A stretch of DNA of 64,000 nucleotides from Streptomyces griseicoloratus (GCF_014534645.1 NZ_JACVQF010000235.1:124001-188000); one strand, 5' to 3'; positions 1 through 9,865 are shown, counted from the stretch's first letter. Program-made: numbers and translations. Notes: generated by a model from the letters alone, not told the origin.

Positions 1-1
1 C

Positions 2-1537
2 GCCCCGAAGTACATGCCCGACGTCAAGTCCATGGGCGTCAACACCATCCGCACCTGGGGCACCGACGGCGGCACCAAGCCGCTGCTGGACTCCGCGGCG
101 GCCAACGGCATCCGCGTGATCAACGGCTTCTGGCTCCAGCCGGGCGGCGGCCCGGGCAGTGGCGGCTGCGTCAACTACGTCACCGACACGACGTACAAGA
201 ACAACATGCTGACCGAGTTCTCGAAGTGGGTGGAGGCCTACAAGTCGCACCCCGCCACACTGATGTGGAACGTCGGCAACGAATCGGTCCTCGGCCTGCA
301 GAACTGCTACAGCGGCACGGAGCTGGAGACCCAGCGCAACGCCTACACCAGCTTTGTCAACGACGTCGCGAAGAAGATCCACAGCATCGACCCCGACCAC
401 CCCGTCACCTCCACCGACGCCTGGACCGGCGCCTGGCCGTACTACAAGCGCAACGCACCCGACCTCGACCTGTACTCGATGAACTCCTACGGCGACATCT
501 GCAACGTCCAGGAGGCCTGGGAGGCGGGCGGCTACACCAAGCCGTACATCATCACCGAGGGCGGACCGGCCGGTGAGTGGGAGGTGCCGGACGACGCCAA
601 CGGGGTCCCCGACGAGCCGACCGACGTGCAGAAGGCCGAGGGCTACACCAAGGCCTGGAACTGCGTCACCGGCCACCGGGGCGTCGCCCTCGGCGCCACC
701 CTCTTCCACTACGGCGTCGAGCACGACTTCGGCGGAGTCTGGTTCAACCTCGTGCCCGACGGCCTGAGGAGGCTGTCCTACTACGCGGTCAAGAGGGCCT
801 ACACCGGATCGAGCGCAGGCGACAACACCCCGCCCGTCATCACGAACATGGCCGTCACCCCCGCCTCGTCGGCCGCGGCGGGCGGCGAGTTCACCGTCCG
901 CGCGGACGTCCGCGACCCCGACGGCGACCCGGTCACGTACAAGGTCTTCCTCAGCGGCAACTACGCGAGCGGCGACAAGCGCCTCGTCGAGGCCGAGTGG
1001 CGGCCCGCCGGCGACGGCACCTTCGTCGTGACGGCCCCCGAGAAGCTGGGCGTCTGGAAGGTGTACGTCCAGGCCGAGGACGGCCACGGCAACGCCGGCA
1101 TCGAGACCGAGTCGGTCAAGGTCGTGGCCCCGCCGGTCTCCGGCACGAACGTGGCCCTGAACAAGCCCACCACGGCCTCCTCCTTCCAGCCCTCGTACGG
1201 CGACTGCCCGTGCGAGCCCGCCAAGGCGACGGACGGCAGGGCCGACACGCGCTGGGCCAGCGACTGGAGCGACCCGCAATGGATCAAGGTCGACCTCGGC
1301 GCCGCCACCCCCATCCGCAAGCTCCAGCTCGTCTGGGACCCCGCCTACGCCAAGTCCTACGAGGTCCAGGTCTCCGACGACGGCACCACCTGGCGCACGG
1401 TCCACACCACCACCACCGGAAACGGTGACATCGACACCATCGACGTCGCGGCGACCGCACGACACGTACGACTGCACCTGACGGCGCGTGGCACCGGTTG
1501 GGGCTACTCGCTGCACGAGTTCGGCATCTACAGCTGA
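2..1537 (+). CDS. Glycoside hydrolase (GH2-like TIM barrel) with C-terminal F5/8C domain, 5'-truncated
   Basis: Likely extracellular polysaccharide hydrolase. The frame is open from base 2, so the true start and any signal peptide lie left of the window; 511 residues are visible. Residues 1-270 look like the TIM barrel of a clan GH-A enzyme: the acid/base motif WNVGNE has its Glu at bases 281-283, and a candidate nucleophile Glu lies in ITEGGP (557-559). An Ig-like domain follows (about 830-1130), then a discoidin/F5-8C domain (about 1140-1534, starting NVALNKPTTASS, with TDGRADTRWAS), which in such enzymes usually binds carbohydrate. A strong hairpin follows the stop codon. The substrate cannot be told from sequence; GH2 is the best guess and another clan GH-A family is possible. 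Confidence 0.75.
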   Translation, partial: APKYMPDVKSMGVNTIRTWGTDGGTKPLLDSAAANGIRVINGFWLQPGGGPGSGGCVNYVTDTTYKNNMLTEFSKWVEAYKSHPATLMWNVGNESVLGLQNCYSGTELETQRNAYTSFVNDVAKKIHSIDPDHPVTSTDAWTGAWPYYKRNAPDLDLYSMNSYGDICNVQEAWEAGGYTKPYIITEGGPAGEWEVPDDANGVPDEPTDVQKAEGYTKAWNCVTGHRGVALGATLFHYGVEHDFGGVWFNLVPDGLRRLSYYAVKRAYTGSSAGDNTPPVITNMAVTPASSAAAGGEFTVRADVRDPDGDPVTYKVFLSGNYASGDKRLVEAEWRPAGDGTFVVTAPEKLGVWKVYVQAEDGHGNAGIETESVKVVAPPVSGTNVALNKPTTASSFQPSYGDCPCEPAKATDGRADTRWASDWSDPQWIKVDLGAATPIRKLQLVWDPAYAKSYEVQVSDDGTTWRTVHTTTTGNGDIDTIDVAATARHVRLHLTARGTGWGYSLHEFGIYS

Positions 1538-1542
1538 CGACG

Positions 1543-1570
1543 GCGAAGGGCGCCCGGCGGCGCCCTTCGC
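1543..1570 (+). terminator. Intrinsic-type hairpin terminator
   Basis: Perfect 12-bp stem (GCGAAGGGCGCC / GGCGCCCTTCGC) with a 4-base loop, starting 6 bases after the stop of the truncated hydrolase. There is no U-tract, as is normal in Streptomyces. Confidence 0.75.
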
Positions 1571-1608
1571 ACCACCCCCACTTGGCACCTCAGCGGGCAG
1601 GAGGCCCC

Positions 1609-2688
1609 ATGAGACCACGTTCGAAACTCCCCGCGCTGCTGCTCGGCGGCGCACTGTTCGCCGGCGTGCTCGGCGTCGGCACCGTCGCCACGGCGGCGGG
1701 TCCCGGCGGCGCCCCTGCCGCTTCGGCCGGCGCTCACAGCGCGCACACCACGGCGGTGTCGACCCGGGCGTCCGCCGACGACCCCGACGGCGACGGCTAC
1801 ATACCGGCCGTTCCCCAGGTCACCGGTGTGACCCCGTCCGTTGCCACCCCGCCGCCGCGCTACCACAAGGAGTTCCAGGCCAACTGCGCCGTCACACACA
1901 CCGCGCCGGACGACCCGATCGTGTACCCGGGGCAGCCGGGCAAGTCCCACGACCACACGTTCATGGGCAACAAGACGACGCACGCCGGCAGCACGACGGC
2001 GAGCCTCTACGGCGGCGACACCACCTGCCGGGCACCGGCCGACGCCTCGGCGTACTGGATGCCGTCCCTGTACAAGGGGGACGAGAAGATCCTGCCGGTC
2101 GGACCCCAGGTCATCTACTACAAGGCCGGAGTCACCGACTACACCAGCGTGCGGCCCTTCCCCAAGGGGCTGCGGTTCGTCGTCGGCGACCCGATGCAGA
2201 GCGCCCAGGAGTTCCGCGGCCACAAGGGTTTCGTCGAGGGCTGGGAATGCGGTGACAGCTTCTTCAACGTCGACATCCCGGCGAGCTGCCCGAGCCGGCC
2301 CGACGTACAGCTCAACATCCGCTTCCAGGCGCCCAGCTGCTGGGACGGCAAGTACCTCGACACCCCCGACCACAAGAGCCACATGGCCTACCCGGTCGTC
2401 AAACCCGGCACCAACGACAACATGTGCCCGGCCTCCCACCCGGTCGCCCTGCCGATGATCGAGTTCAAGATGGCCTTCCCGGTCAACGGCGACATGAGCG
2501 ACGTCCGCCTGGCCAGTGGTCGCGGTTACTCCTTCCACTACGACTTCTTCAACGCCTGGGAGGAGCGGACTCTCAAGGCCTTGGTCGATCACTGCATCGT
2601 GGGCGGCCTCCAGTGCGACACGCGGGGCTACGACCAGAACCACCCGGAGCGCGGCGCGGTGCTGAACTCGGACCACCGGCTGCCCTGA
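1609..2688 (+). CDS. Secreted DUF1996 domain protein
   Basis: Exported protein of 359 aa and unknown biochemical role. Residues 1-30 are a classical signal peptide (MRPRSK, then a Leu/Gly/Ala-rich core ending in ATAAG). The body matches DUF1996 by its His-rich segment KSHDHTFMGN, the GDTTCRAPAD segment, the SHMAYPV segment and several Cys residues likely paired outside the cell. The ATG at 1609 is chosen over longer in-frame starts because GGCAGGAGG precedes it and the signal peptide begins there. DUF1996 proteins often occur beside carbohydrate-active enzymes in actinomycetes and fungi; here it sits between two glycosidases. A role in wall or polysaccharide binding is inference only. Confidence 0.8.
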   Translation: MRPRSKLPALLLGGALFAGVLGVGTVATAAGPGGAPAASAGAHSAHTTAVSTRASADDPDGDGYIPAVPQVTGVTPSVATPPPRYHKEFQANCAVTHTAPDDPIVYPGQPGKSHDHTFMGNKTTHAGSTTASLYGGDTTCRAPADASAYWMPSLYKGDEKILPVGPQVIYYKAGVTDYTSVRPFPKGLRFVVGDPMQSAQEFRGHKGFVEGWECGDSFFNVDIPASCPSRPDVQLNIRFQAPSCWDGKYLDTPDHKSHMAYPVVKPGTNDNMCPASHPVALPMIEFKMAFPVNGDMSDVRLASGRGYSFHYDFFNAWEERTLKALVDHCIVGGLQCDTRGYDQNHPERGAVLNSDHRLP

Positions 2689-2702
2689 ACGCAAGAGCGG
2701 GA

Positions 2703-5102
2703 ATGGACGACGAGACACTCGACCGGCTCATCGGCAAGCTGAGTCTCGAACAGAAGGTGCGCCTGCTCACCGGCGCGACGACCTGGCGCACCGCCGGTGA
2801 AGCCGCGATCGGACTGCGGGAGATGGTGACCTCGGACGGACCCGCCGGGGTCCGCGGGGAGGCCTGGGACGAGCGGCGCTCCTCGGCCCTGCTGCCCTCC
2901 GCCTCCGCCCTGGGAGCGATGTGGGACGAGGACCTGGTGGAGGAGCTCGGCGGCCTGCTGGCCACGGAGGCCGCGCGCAAGGGTGTCGACGTGGTCCTCG
3001 CTCCCACGCTCAACCTCCACCGCAGCCCGCTGGGCGGCCGGCACTTCGAGTGCTTCTCCGAGGACCCGGAGCTGACCGGCCGTACCGGCGCCGCACTGAT
3101 CCGGGGCGTCCAGGGCCTCGGAGTGGCCGCCACGGCCAAGCACTACGTCGCCAACGACTCCGAGACCGACCGGCTCACCGTCGACGTGCGGGTGTCCGAA
3201 CGGGCCCTGCGGGAGGTGTACCTCGCCCCCTTCGAGGCGGCCGTCGAGGCCGGGGTGTGGCTCGTCATGGCGGGCTACAACTCCGTCAACGGTGCGACCA
3301 TGACGGCGAGCCCGCTGCTGGCGGACCCCCTCAAGGGGGAGTGGGGCTTCGACGGCGTCGTCGTGTCCGACTGGGCGGCCACGCGGTCCACCGAGGCGAC
3401 CGGCCGCGCCGCGCTCGACCTGGCGATGCCGGGACCGGAGAGCCCCTGGGGCGCGGCGCTGGTCCGCGCGGTGCGGGACGGCACGGTCGACGAGAAGGCC
3501 GTCGACGACAAGGTGCGGCGGGTGCTCCGGCTCGCCGGGCGGGTGGGAGCGCTGGAACCGCACCGTCCACGCCGCGTGCCGGTGCGGCCGGCACGCCGGA
3601 CCCGTGCGCTGCTGCGCCGCGCGGCCCGCGCCGGATCGGTCCTGCTGCGCAACACCGGCGTGCTGCCGCTGGACCCCGGCGGGCTGTCCACCGTCGCGGT
3701 GATCGGTGTGCACGCCGCGTACCCGCGCACGCAGGGCGGGGGCAGTGCGGGTGTCTTCTGCTCCGACGTGGTCACTCCGCTCGCCGGTGTCCGGGCCCGG
3801 CTGCGTGGCCGTGCCCGGGTGGTGCACGTGCCCGGCCCCTCCCTCGGGGTACCGCCGCCTCCGGTGGACACCGGCCGGTGCAGCGATCCAAGGTCGGGCG
3901 CGCCCGGCGTGCTCCTGCGCGTTCTGGACGACGCCGGGCGGGAGCTGCGCGCGGAGCACCGTCTCTCGGGCCGGCAGCTGGAGCCGGATCTGCCGCCGGG
4001 GGCGCACACGGTGGAGATCAGCGCGGTGCTGCGGCCGGAGCCGACGGGGGAGTGGACGTTCGGCGTCGGCGGCTTCGGACGCATGACACTCACCGTCGAC
4101 GAACACCTCCTCCTGCAAGGAGACTTCCCCCGGGAGACGGACGATCCGGCCGTCGTCCACGTGAACCCGCCCGTGCACACGGCGCGGATGCCCCTGCCCT
4201 CGAAGCGGCCCGTGCGCGTGGTGGCGCGGCGCGAACTGGTGCCCGGCGGCGGGCGTGCCACCGTGCTCGCCGCGGCCCCGCCGGAGCCCGACCCGGCCGC
4301 CGCGCTGGACGCCGCGGTGCGGGCCGCGCGGAACGCGGACGCCGCGATCGTGGTCGTCGGCACCACCGAGCACGGTGAGACCGAGGGACGCGACCGCGCC
4401 GGACTGTCGCTCGGCGGGCACCAGGACGAACTCGTCCGGGCGGTGGCCGCCGCGAACCCGCGCACCGTCGCCGTCGTCAACAGCGGGGGTCCCGTCGACA
4501 TGCCCTGGCGGGAGGACGTGGGCGCCCTGCTGCTCACCTGGTTCCCGGGACAGGAAGCCGGCGGGGCACTGGCCGACGTCCTGTTCGGCCTCGCCGAGCC
4601 GGCCGGCCGGCTCCCCACGACCTGGGCGGCGTCCCTGACGGACGCGCCCGTCACCCGCACCCGGCCGGTGGACGGCGGACTCGACTACCGAGCGGGCATC
4701 CACATCGGCCACCGGGCGTGGCTGCGGGCCGGACGGGAGCCCGCCTGGGAGTACGAGGCCGTGGACGCGCCCGCGGACGTCACCGCGGGGGACCCGTTCA
4801 CCGTACGGGTGAGGGTGCGCAACACCGGCGGCCGGCACGGGCGCGAGGTCGTACAGGTGTACCTGTCGCGGCCGGGGTCGGCGGTGGAGCGGCCGGTGCG
4901 CTGGTTCGCCGGCTACGCGGCCGTGACGGCCGGGCCGGGCCGGACGGCGACGGCCGAGGCGGAGATCCCGCCCCGTGCCCTGCGGCACTGGTCGCGGGAG
5001 GCGGGCGGCTGGTCCACGGAGACCGGGACTTTCCGGCTCTGGGTGGGGAGGTCCGCAGGAGACCTGCGGTGGGAGGGGACGGTCACGGTCACCGGCCCCT
5101 GA
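2703..5102 (+). CDS. GH3 beta-glucosidase, probably cytoplasmic
   Basis: Exo-acting beta-glucosidase/xylosidase of 799 aa. It has the GH3 N-terminal barrel (KLSLEQKVRLLTGATTWRT, TSDGPAGVRGE, the KHYVANDSE substrate-binding segment) and the nucleophile Asp near residue 223 in VVSDWAA. A PA14-like insertion follows (about residues 395-480), then the second catalytic domain, and a C-terminal fibronectin-III-like domain from about residue 690 (VRVRNTGGRHGREVVQVYLS). No signal peptide is present, so it should act on imported oligosaccharides or glycosides. The start lies 14 bases after the DUF1996 stop, suggesting cotranscription. The ATG at 2703 follows a weak GAGCGGGA ribosome site. Substrate preference is not readable from sequence. 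Confidence 0.88.
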   Translation: MDDETLDRLIGKLSLEQKVRLLTGATTWRTAGEAAIGLREMVTSDGPAGVRGEAWDERRSSALLPSASALGAMWDEDLVEELGGLLATEAARKGVDVVLAPTLNLHRSPLGGRHFECFSEDPELTGRTGAALIRGVQGLGVAATAKHYVANDSETDRLTVDVRVSERALREVYLAPFEAAVEAGVWLVMAGYNSVNGATMTASPLLADPLKGEWGFDGVVVSDWAATRSTEATGRAALDLAMPGPESPWGAALVRAVRDGTVDEKAVDDKVRRVLRLAGRVGALEPHRPRRVPVRPARRTRALLRRAARAGSVLLRNTGVLPLDPGGLSTVAVIGVHAAYPRTQGGGSAGVFCSDVVTPLAGVRARLRGRARVVHVPGPSLGVPPPPVDTGRCSDPRSGAPGVLLRVLDDAGRELRAEHRLSGRQLEPDLPPGAHTVEISAVLRPEPTGEWTFGVGGFGRMTLTVDEHLLLQGDFPRETDDPAVVHVNPPVHTARMPLPSKRPVRVVARRELVPGGGRATVLAAAPPEPDPAAALDAAVRAARNADAAIVVVGTTEHGETEGRDRAGLSLGGHQDELVRAVAAANPRTVAVVNSGGPVDMPWREDVGALLLTWFPGQEAGGALADVLFGLAEPAGRLPTTWAASLTDAPVTRTRPVDGGLDYRAGIHIGHRAWLRAGREPAWEYEAVDAPADVTAGDPFTVRVRVRNTGGRHGREVVQVYLSRPGSAVERPVRWFAGYAAVTAGPGRTATAEAEIPPRALRHWSREAGGWSTETGTFRLWVGRSAGDLRWEGTVTVTGP

Positions 5103-5157
5103 GGCGCCGGGCTCCGCCCCGCGGCCGCGCCCGCCCTCCCGGCCACAGGCCGGCGCC
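5103..5157. terminator. Shared terminator between convergent genes
   Basis: GC-rich spacer between the GH3 stop and the ROK gene stop. GGCGCCGG (5103-5110) pairs with CCGGCGCC (5150-5157), and a shorter CCGGCC-ACA-GGCCGG hairpin (5139-5153) lies inside. It can fold for either direction of transcription. Confidence 0.5.
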
Positions 5158-5159
5158 GG

Positions 5160-6482
5160 TCAGTGGGCCGAGCGCTCGCGCAGGCTCGCCCGCCACGCCG
5201 GGTCGGGCTCCTCCGCCTCGGTCTCCTCCTGACGGCCGCCGCGGGCGAAGAAGTCGGCGAGGGGCAGGATCGCCGCCCCGACGGTGACGGCGTCCGGTCC
5301 CAGCGTGCCGAGGTCGATGCGCACGCGGGCGGCCGGGTAGCGCATGGAGTACGACATCGCGTAGGCCGTGACCGAGTCCAGGAAGCGCCGGCCGAGCTGC
5401 AGCCCCGCCCAGCCGCCGACCAGGATGCGTTCGGGCTGGAAGAGGTTGATCAGGTCGGAGAACCCCGCGCCGAGGTACTCGGCGGTCTCCTCCAGGACGG
5501 CCAGGGCCGTCGCGTCGGGTTCCGCGGCGGCCCCCGTAGCGTCCGGGGCCGGGTAGGCGGCGGCGAGCATCGCGGTGAGCGCGGTCTCCTCGGACACCCC
5601 CGAGGGCGGGCGCCCCCCGGCCTCCGCCCAGCGCTCCAGGAGCGCCTCCGCGCCCGCGTACGCCTCCAGGCAGCCCTGGGCGCCGCAGCGGCACCGGCGC
5701 CCCCGTACCCGTACCGTCAGATGTCCCCACTCCACGGCCCGGCCGGGCCCCATGTCGTCGGCGACCACGCAGGCGCCCACGCCGGAACCGAAGAGCACCA
5801 CCACCGCGTTCTGCGCGCCCCGGCCCGAGCCGAACCACATCTCCGCCTGGCCGAGGGTCCTGGCGCCGTTGTCGATGTAGTACGGCACGGACTCGGGCAC
5901 GAGCCGGGCCTCGCGCAGCAGCCGCTCCAGGGGAACGGAGTCCCAGCCGATCGTCTGGCCGTGCACGACGGCGCCGTCCTCGGGCGTCCTCGCGACGATG
6001 CCCGGCACCCCGATGCCCACGCCGAGCAGCCGCTGGGCCGCGATCCCGGCCCGGTCCAGGACCTCGGGGATGCCCTCGCGCAGATGGCCGACGACGACGC
6101 CGACGTCGTAGCGGTCGGTGCGGCGCCCGCCTCCGGTCTCCAGCGGCCTCTCGACGCGGGCGAGTTCGGTGAGGGCCAGGTCGAACAGCTCGATCCGGAC
6201 GCGGGTCTCGCCGATGTCGACGCCGATCATGTACTTGCTGTGCGCCCTGATGCGCAGCAGCCGTCGCGGGCGTCCGCCGGCCGAGTCGACACTGCCGGCC
6301 TCCTCCACCAGGCCCTCGGTGACCAGTTCGGCCACCACGTTGCTCACGGAGCCGGAACTCAGCCCGGTGGCGGGACCGAGTGAGAAGCGGCTCAGCGGCC
6401 CGTCGAAATACAACCGTTGCAATACCGCGGTGCGGTTCTCCCGCCGCAGGTCACGCACCGTACGGCCGTTGCGCACTCTCAC
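5160..6482 (-). CDS. ROK-family transcriptional repressor
   Basis: Sugar-responsive DNA-binding regulator of 440 aa. The N-terminal winged helix (about residues 8-70) includes GLSSGSVSNVVAELVTEGL. The ROK fold follows, with VDIGETRVRIELFD as the phosphate-loop segment, EWGH, and the ROK zinc motif CRCGAQGCLE. The GTG start at 6482 has GAGGGGGCAGG in front. It is transcribed divergently from the sugar ABC operon (binding protein at 6671), the usual arrangement for a local repressor that responds to the imported sugar or its phosphate. The AT-rich patch at 6551-6577 is the likely operator. Confidence 0.88.
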   Translation of the reverse strand: MRVRNGRTVRDLRRENRTAVLQRLYFDGPLSRFSLGPATGLSSGSVSNVVAELVTEGLVEEAGSVDSAGGRPRRLLRIRAHSKYMIGVDIGETRVRIELFDLALTELARVERPLETGGGRRTDRYDVGVVVGHLREGIPEVLDRAGIAAQRLLGVGIGVPGIVARTPEDGAVVHGQTIGWDSVPLERLLREARLVPESVPYYIDNGARTLGQAEMWFGSGRGAQNAVVVLFGSGVGACVVADDMGPGRAVEWGHLTVRVRGRRCRCGAQGCLEAYAGAEALLERWAEAGGRPPSGVSEETALTAMLAAAYPAPDATGAAAEPDATALAVLEETAEYLGAGFSDLINLFQPERILVGGWAGLQLGRRFLDSVTAYAMSYSMRYPAARVRIDLGTLGPDAVTVGAAILPLADFFARGGRQEETEAEEPDPAWRASLRERSAH

Positions 6483-6533
6483 CCTGCCCCCTCGTCCTGA
6501 AGTCCTGCTTGCAACCTACATGGGACGGAGCCC

Positions 6534-6577
6534 TTGACGCGACCTTCGCTTGAGGTTTAACTCACATCCTAAATTAA
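6534..6577 (+). promoter_or_regulatory. Divergent control region: -35-like TTGACG and candidate ROK operator
   Basis: TTGACG at 6534-6539 is followed by an imperfect dyad TGAG-GTTTAA-CTCA (6551-6564) and an AT-rich stretch to 6577, which stands out in this GC-rich DNA. The dyad would cover the -10 position of a promoter for the ABC operon. ROK operators in actinomycetes are often T/A-rich like this. No clear -10 hexamer is visible. Confidence 0.45.
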
Positions 6578-6670
6578 GCCGTGGGGGGATTCGGGGGCGG
6601 CACGCGGGCACTGCTGCGGCCTCGGCTCCCGCGAGCGACACCCACCACTTTCCGGAAGGCCTCTGGAGTC

Positions 6671-7987
6671 ATGCGCAGAATCAGAGCCGCGGCCGTCGGC
6701 GCCGTCACCGTCTCGCTCGTCCTCACCGCGGCGGCCTGCGGCGGCGGGTCCTCCGGCACGGAGGGGTCCAACGAGCAGCCGAAGACGCTCACGTACTGGG
6801 CCTCCAACCAGGGCGCGAACCTGGAGGTGGACAAGAAGGTCCTCCAGCCGGAACTCGACAAGTTCGAGAAGGAGACCGGCATCAAGGTGAAGCTGGAGGT
6901 GGTGCCCTGGAGCGATCTCCTCAACCGCATCCTCACCGCCACCACCTCCGGCCAGGGCCCCGACGTCCTCAACATCGGCAACACCTGGAGCGCCTCGCTC
7001 CAGTCCAGCGGCGCCCTGCTGCCCTGGGACGCGAAGAACTTCGAGGCGATCGGCGGCAAGGACCGCTTCGTGGAGTCCGCGCTCGGTTCCACCGGCGCCA
7101 AGGGCCAGGACCCGGCCGCCGTACCGCTGTACTCGATGGCCTACGCGCTCTACTACAACAAGAAGATGTTCGCCGAGGCCGGCATCGACAAGCCGCCGGC
7201 CACCTGGGCGGAGCTGGCCGAAACCGGCAAGAAGCTCTCCAAGGACGGCAAGTGGGGGCTCGGCGCCGAGGGCTCGAACCTCTCCAACAACATCCACCAG
7301 GTCTTCGTCCTCGGCAAACAGCACGGCGCGGACTTCTTCACCCCCGACGGCAAGGCGGACTTCACGTCCGACGGGGCCGTGGCGGCGGTGAAGCAGTACG
7401 TCGACCTCATGGCCAAGGACAAGATCATCGCGCCCGGGAACGCCGAGTACGCGCAGAACCAGTCCCTGAGCGACTTCGCCAAGGACAAGACGGCCATGGT
7501 GCTGTGGCAGACCGCCTCCGCCACCTTCAAGGCGCAGGGCATGAAGGACGACGAGTGGGGCGTCGCCCCCGCCCCGGTGCAGTCCGGCGAGCCCGGGCAG
7601 GGCAAGGCCGCCAACTCGATGGTCGCCGGCATCAACATGGCCGTCTTCAAGAACACCAAGAACATCGACGGCGCGAAGAAGTTCGTCAAGTTCATGACCA
7701 GCGACGAGGAACAGGTCATCCTGAACAAGGCCTACGGCTCCATCCCGCCGGTCAAGGCCGCCCAGCAGGACCCGGCCTTCGACACCCCGGCGCTCGCCGT
7801 GCTCAAGGACACCCTCGTCACCAGCGCCACCGCGCTGCCGCAGGTCCCCGAGGAGTCCCAGTTCGAGACCGTCTTCGGCACCGCGGTCAAGGAACTCTTC
7901 GCCGACGCCGCCGCCGGCCGGCCGGTGACCACCGACTCGGTGCGGGCCCGGCTCGAAAAGGCCCAGCAGCAGATGCCCAGGAAGTGA
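6671..7987 (+). CDS. Sugar ABC transporter substrate-binding lipoprotein
   Basis: Extracellular solute-binding protein (family 1, MalE/CUT1 type) of 438 aa. Its lipoprotein signal peptide ends at lipobox TAAAC, giving a lipidated Cys23. The mature part has the family hallmarks TLTYWASNQG, WSDLLNRILTATTSGQGPDV and VPLYSMAYALYYNKKMF. The ATG at 6671 is used because the signal peptide starts there; a longer in-frame upstream reading has no signal. It is first in an operon with two permeases and a GH1 beta-glucosidase, so the cargo is probably a beta-glucoside or oligosaccharide. No ATPase is encoded here. In Streptomyces CUT1 importers commonly share the ATPase MsiK encoded elsewhere, so that is the likely partner. 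Confidence 0.9.
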   Translation: MRRIRAAAVGAVTVSLVLTAAACGGGSSGTEGSNEQPKTLTYWASNQGANLEVDKKVLQPELDKFEKETGIKVKLEVVPWSDLLNRILTATTSGQGPDVLNIGNTWSASLQSSGALLPWDAKNFEAIGGKDRFVESALGSTGAKGQDPAAVPLYSMAYALYYNKKMFAEAGIDKPPATWAELAETGKKLSKDGKWGLGAEGSNLSNNIHQVFVLGKQHGADFFTPDGKADFTSDGAVAAVKQYVDLMAKDKIIAPGNAEYAQNQSLSDFAKDKTAMVLWQTASATFKAQGMKDDEWGVAPAPVQSGEPGQGKAANSMVAGINMAVFKNTKNIDGAKKFVKFMTSDEEQVILNKAYGSIPPVKAAQQDPAFDTPALAVLKDTLVTSATALPQVPEESQFETVFGTAVKELFADAAAGRPVTTDSVRARLEKAQQQMPRK

Positions 7988-8997
7988 GCACGGACACCGC
8001 CATGACCACCACCGCTGCCCTCGACACAGGCGAGCGGACGGCACGCGAGAAGGTCCCCGGGGCGGCGCCGCGCAGGCGCCGCTCCGGGCGGCTGCGCCGC
8101 GTCGGCCTGCCGTACCTGCTGCTGTTGCCCGCGCTGCTGCTCGAACTGCTGGTCCACCTCGTGCCGATGGTGATCGGCATCGTCGTCAGCTTCAAGGAGC
8201 TGACCCAGTTCTACATCCGCGACTGGGGCACCGCGCCCTGGGCCGGCCTCGACAACTACACACTGTCGGTCGACTTCGACGCCCCGGTGGGCGAGGCGCT
8301 GCTGAAGTCCTTCTTCACCACCTGCCTGTTCACCGTGCTCTCGGTCGCCCTGTGCTGGCTGCTCGGCGCCGCCGCCGCGATCTTCCTCCAGGAGTCCTTC
8401 CGCGGCCGGGGCCTGCTGCGCACGATCTTCCTCGTCCCGTACGCGCTGCCCGTCTACGCCGCCGTCATCACCTGGGCGTTCATGTTCCAGCGGGACAACG
8501 GGCTGGTGAACCACGTCCTGCACGACCAGCTCGGGCTCACCGGCAGCCCGCCGTTCTGGCTGATCGGCGACAACAGCTTCGTCGCGCTGCTGGTCGTCTC
8601 CGTGTGGAAGGGCTGGCCGTTCGCCTTCCTCATCATCATGGCCGGACTGCAGAACATCCCGAAGGACGTCTACGAGGCCGCCGCCCTCGACGGCGCGGGC
8701 GTCTGGCAGCAGATCCGCCGCATCACCCTGCCGGCCCTGCGACCCGTCAACCAGGTCCTCGTCCTGGTGCTGTTCCTGTGGACGTTCAACGACTTCAACA
8801 CCCCCTTCGTCCTGTTCGGCAAGGCCGCGCCGGAGGCCGCGGACCTGATCTCCATCCACATCTACCAGTCCTCGTTCCAGACCTGGAACTTCGGGACGGG
8901 CTCGGCGATGTCGGTCCTGCTCCTGCTGTTCCTGCTCGTGGTCACGGGCGTCTACCTCCTGCTCACCTCCCGAGGAAGGAAGGCCGTCGATGCCTAG
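7984..8997 (+). CDS. Sugar ABC transporter permease (MalF type)
   Basis: Integral membrane subunit of the CUT1 importer, 337 aa from GTG 7984 or 331 aa from ATG 8002. The GTG overlaps the upstream stop (GTGA), which fits translational coupling; the internal ATG is an alternative. A basic N-terminus is followed by about six membrane spans, beginning LPYLLLLPALLLELLVHLVP. The cytoplasmic EAA loop that contacts the ATPase is DVYEAAALDGAGVWQQ. The 3' end overlaps the next permease by 8 bases. Confidence 0.9.
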   Translation: MSTDTAMTTTAALDTGERTAREKVPGAAPRRRRSGRLRRVGLPYLLLLPALLLELLVHLVPMVIGIVVSFKELTQFYIRDWGTAPWAGLDNYTLSVDFDAPVGEALLKSFFTTCLFTVLSVALCWLLGAAAAIFLQESFRGRGLLRTIFLVPYALPVYAAVITWAFMFQRDNGLVNHVLHDQLGLTGSPPFWLIGDNSFVALLVVSVWKGWPFAFLIIMAGLQNIPKDVYEAAALDGAGVWQQIRRITLPALRPVNQVLVLVLFLWTFNDFNTPFVLFGKAAPEAADLISIHIYQSSFQTWNFGTGSAMSVLLLLFLLVVTGVYLLLTSRGRKAVDA

Positions 8998-9865
8998 CCC
9001 CTCCGGCCGGCAGCCGCGCTCCCCGATGGCCGCCCCGCGGTCCTTCCTGTGGAGCCGCCGGGTCTTCCTGACCCTCCTCACCGTCTTCGTGCTGCTGCCG
9101 GTGTACGTGATGATCTCCAGCTCGCTGAAGCCGCTGGAGGACGTGTCCGGCAAGTTCGCGTGGTTCCCCTCGGGCCTCACCGTCCGCCCGTACTTCGACA
9201 TCTGGGAAACGGTCCCGCTGGCGGACTACTTCATGAACTCGCTGATCGTGGCGGGAGCGGCGACCGTCTGCTCCGTCACCATCGCCGTGTTCGCCGCCTA
9301 CGCGGTCAGCCGCTACTCCTTCCGCGGCAAGCGCGTCTTCACGGTGACCGTGCTCTCGACCCAGATGTTCCCCGGCATCCTCTTCCTGCTGCCGCTGTTC
9401 CTCATCTACGTCAACATCGGCAACGCCACCGGCATCGCGCTCTTCGGCTCCCGCGGCGGCCTGATCCTCACCTACCTCACCTTCTCGCTGCCCTTCTCCA
9501 TCTGGATGCTGATCGGCTACTTCGACTCCGTGCCCCGGGACCTCGACGAGGCGGCCAAGGTGGACGGTTGTGGACCACTCGGCGCTCTGTTCCGGGTCAT
9601 CGTGCCCGCGGCGATCCCCGGCATCGTCGCCGTCGCCGTCTACGCGTTCATGACCGCCTGGGGCGAGGTGCTCTTCGCCTCCGTCATGACCAACGACACC
9701 ACCCGCACCCTCGCCGTCGGCCTCCAGGGCTACTCCACCCAGAACGACGTGTACTGGAACCAGGTCATGGCTGCCTCCCTCGTCGTCAGCCTGCCCGTCG
9801 TCGCCGGCTTCCTCCTCCTCCAGCGCTACCTCGTCACCGGCCTCACCGCCGGCGCCGTCAAGTAG
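8990..9865 (+). CDS. Sugar ABC transporter permease (MalG type)
   Basis: Second membrane subunit, 291 aa, with about six membrane spans. The first begins [20 protein letters not shown], and the EAA loop reads [18 protein letters not shown]. The start overlaps the preceding permease by 8 bases, so the pair should be made in fixed ratio. The gene ends 55 bases before the GH1 beta-glucosidase, consistent with one operon of binding protein, two permeases and intracellular glycosidase. Confidence 0.9.
   Translation: MPSPSGRQPRSPMAAPRSFLWSRRVFLTLLTVFVLLPVYVMISSSLKPLEDVSGKFAWFPSGLTVRPYFDIWETVPLADYFMNSLIVAGAATVCSVTIAVFAAYAVSRYSFRGKRVFTVTVLSTQMFPGILFLLPLFLIYVNIGNATGIALFGSRGGLILTYLTFSLPFSIWMLIGYFDSVPRDLDEAAKVDGCGPLGALFRVIVPAAIPGIVAVAVYAFMTAWGEVLFASVMTNDTTRTLAVGLQGYSTQNDVYWNQVMAASLVVSLPVVAGFLLLQRYLVTGLTAGAVK

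Noticed and set aside
6551-6564. Considered as a fifth LacI rhamnose operator
   Set aside because: The dyad lacks the central CG and the AAACGTTT-like core, and it sits beside a ROK repressor gene.
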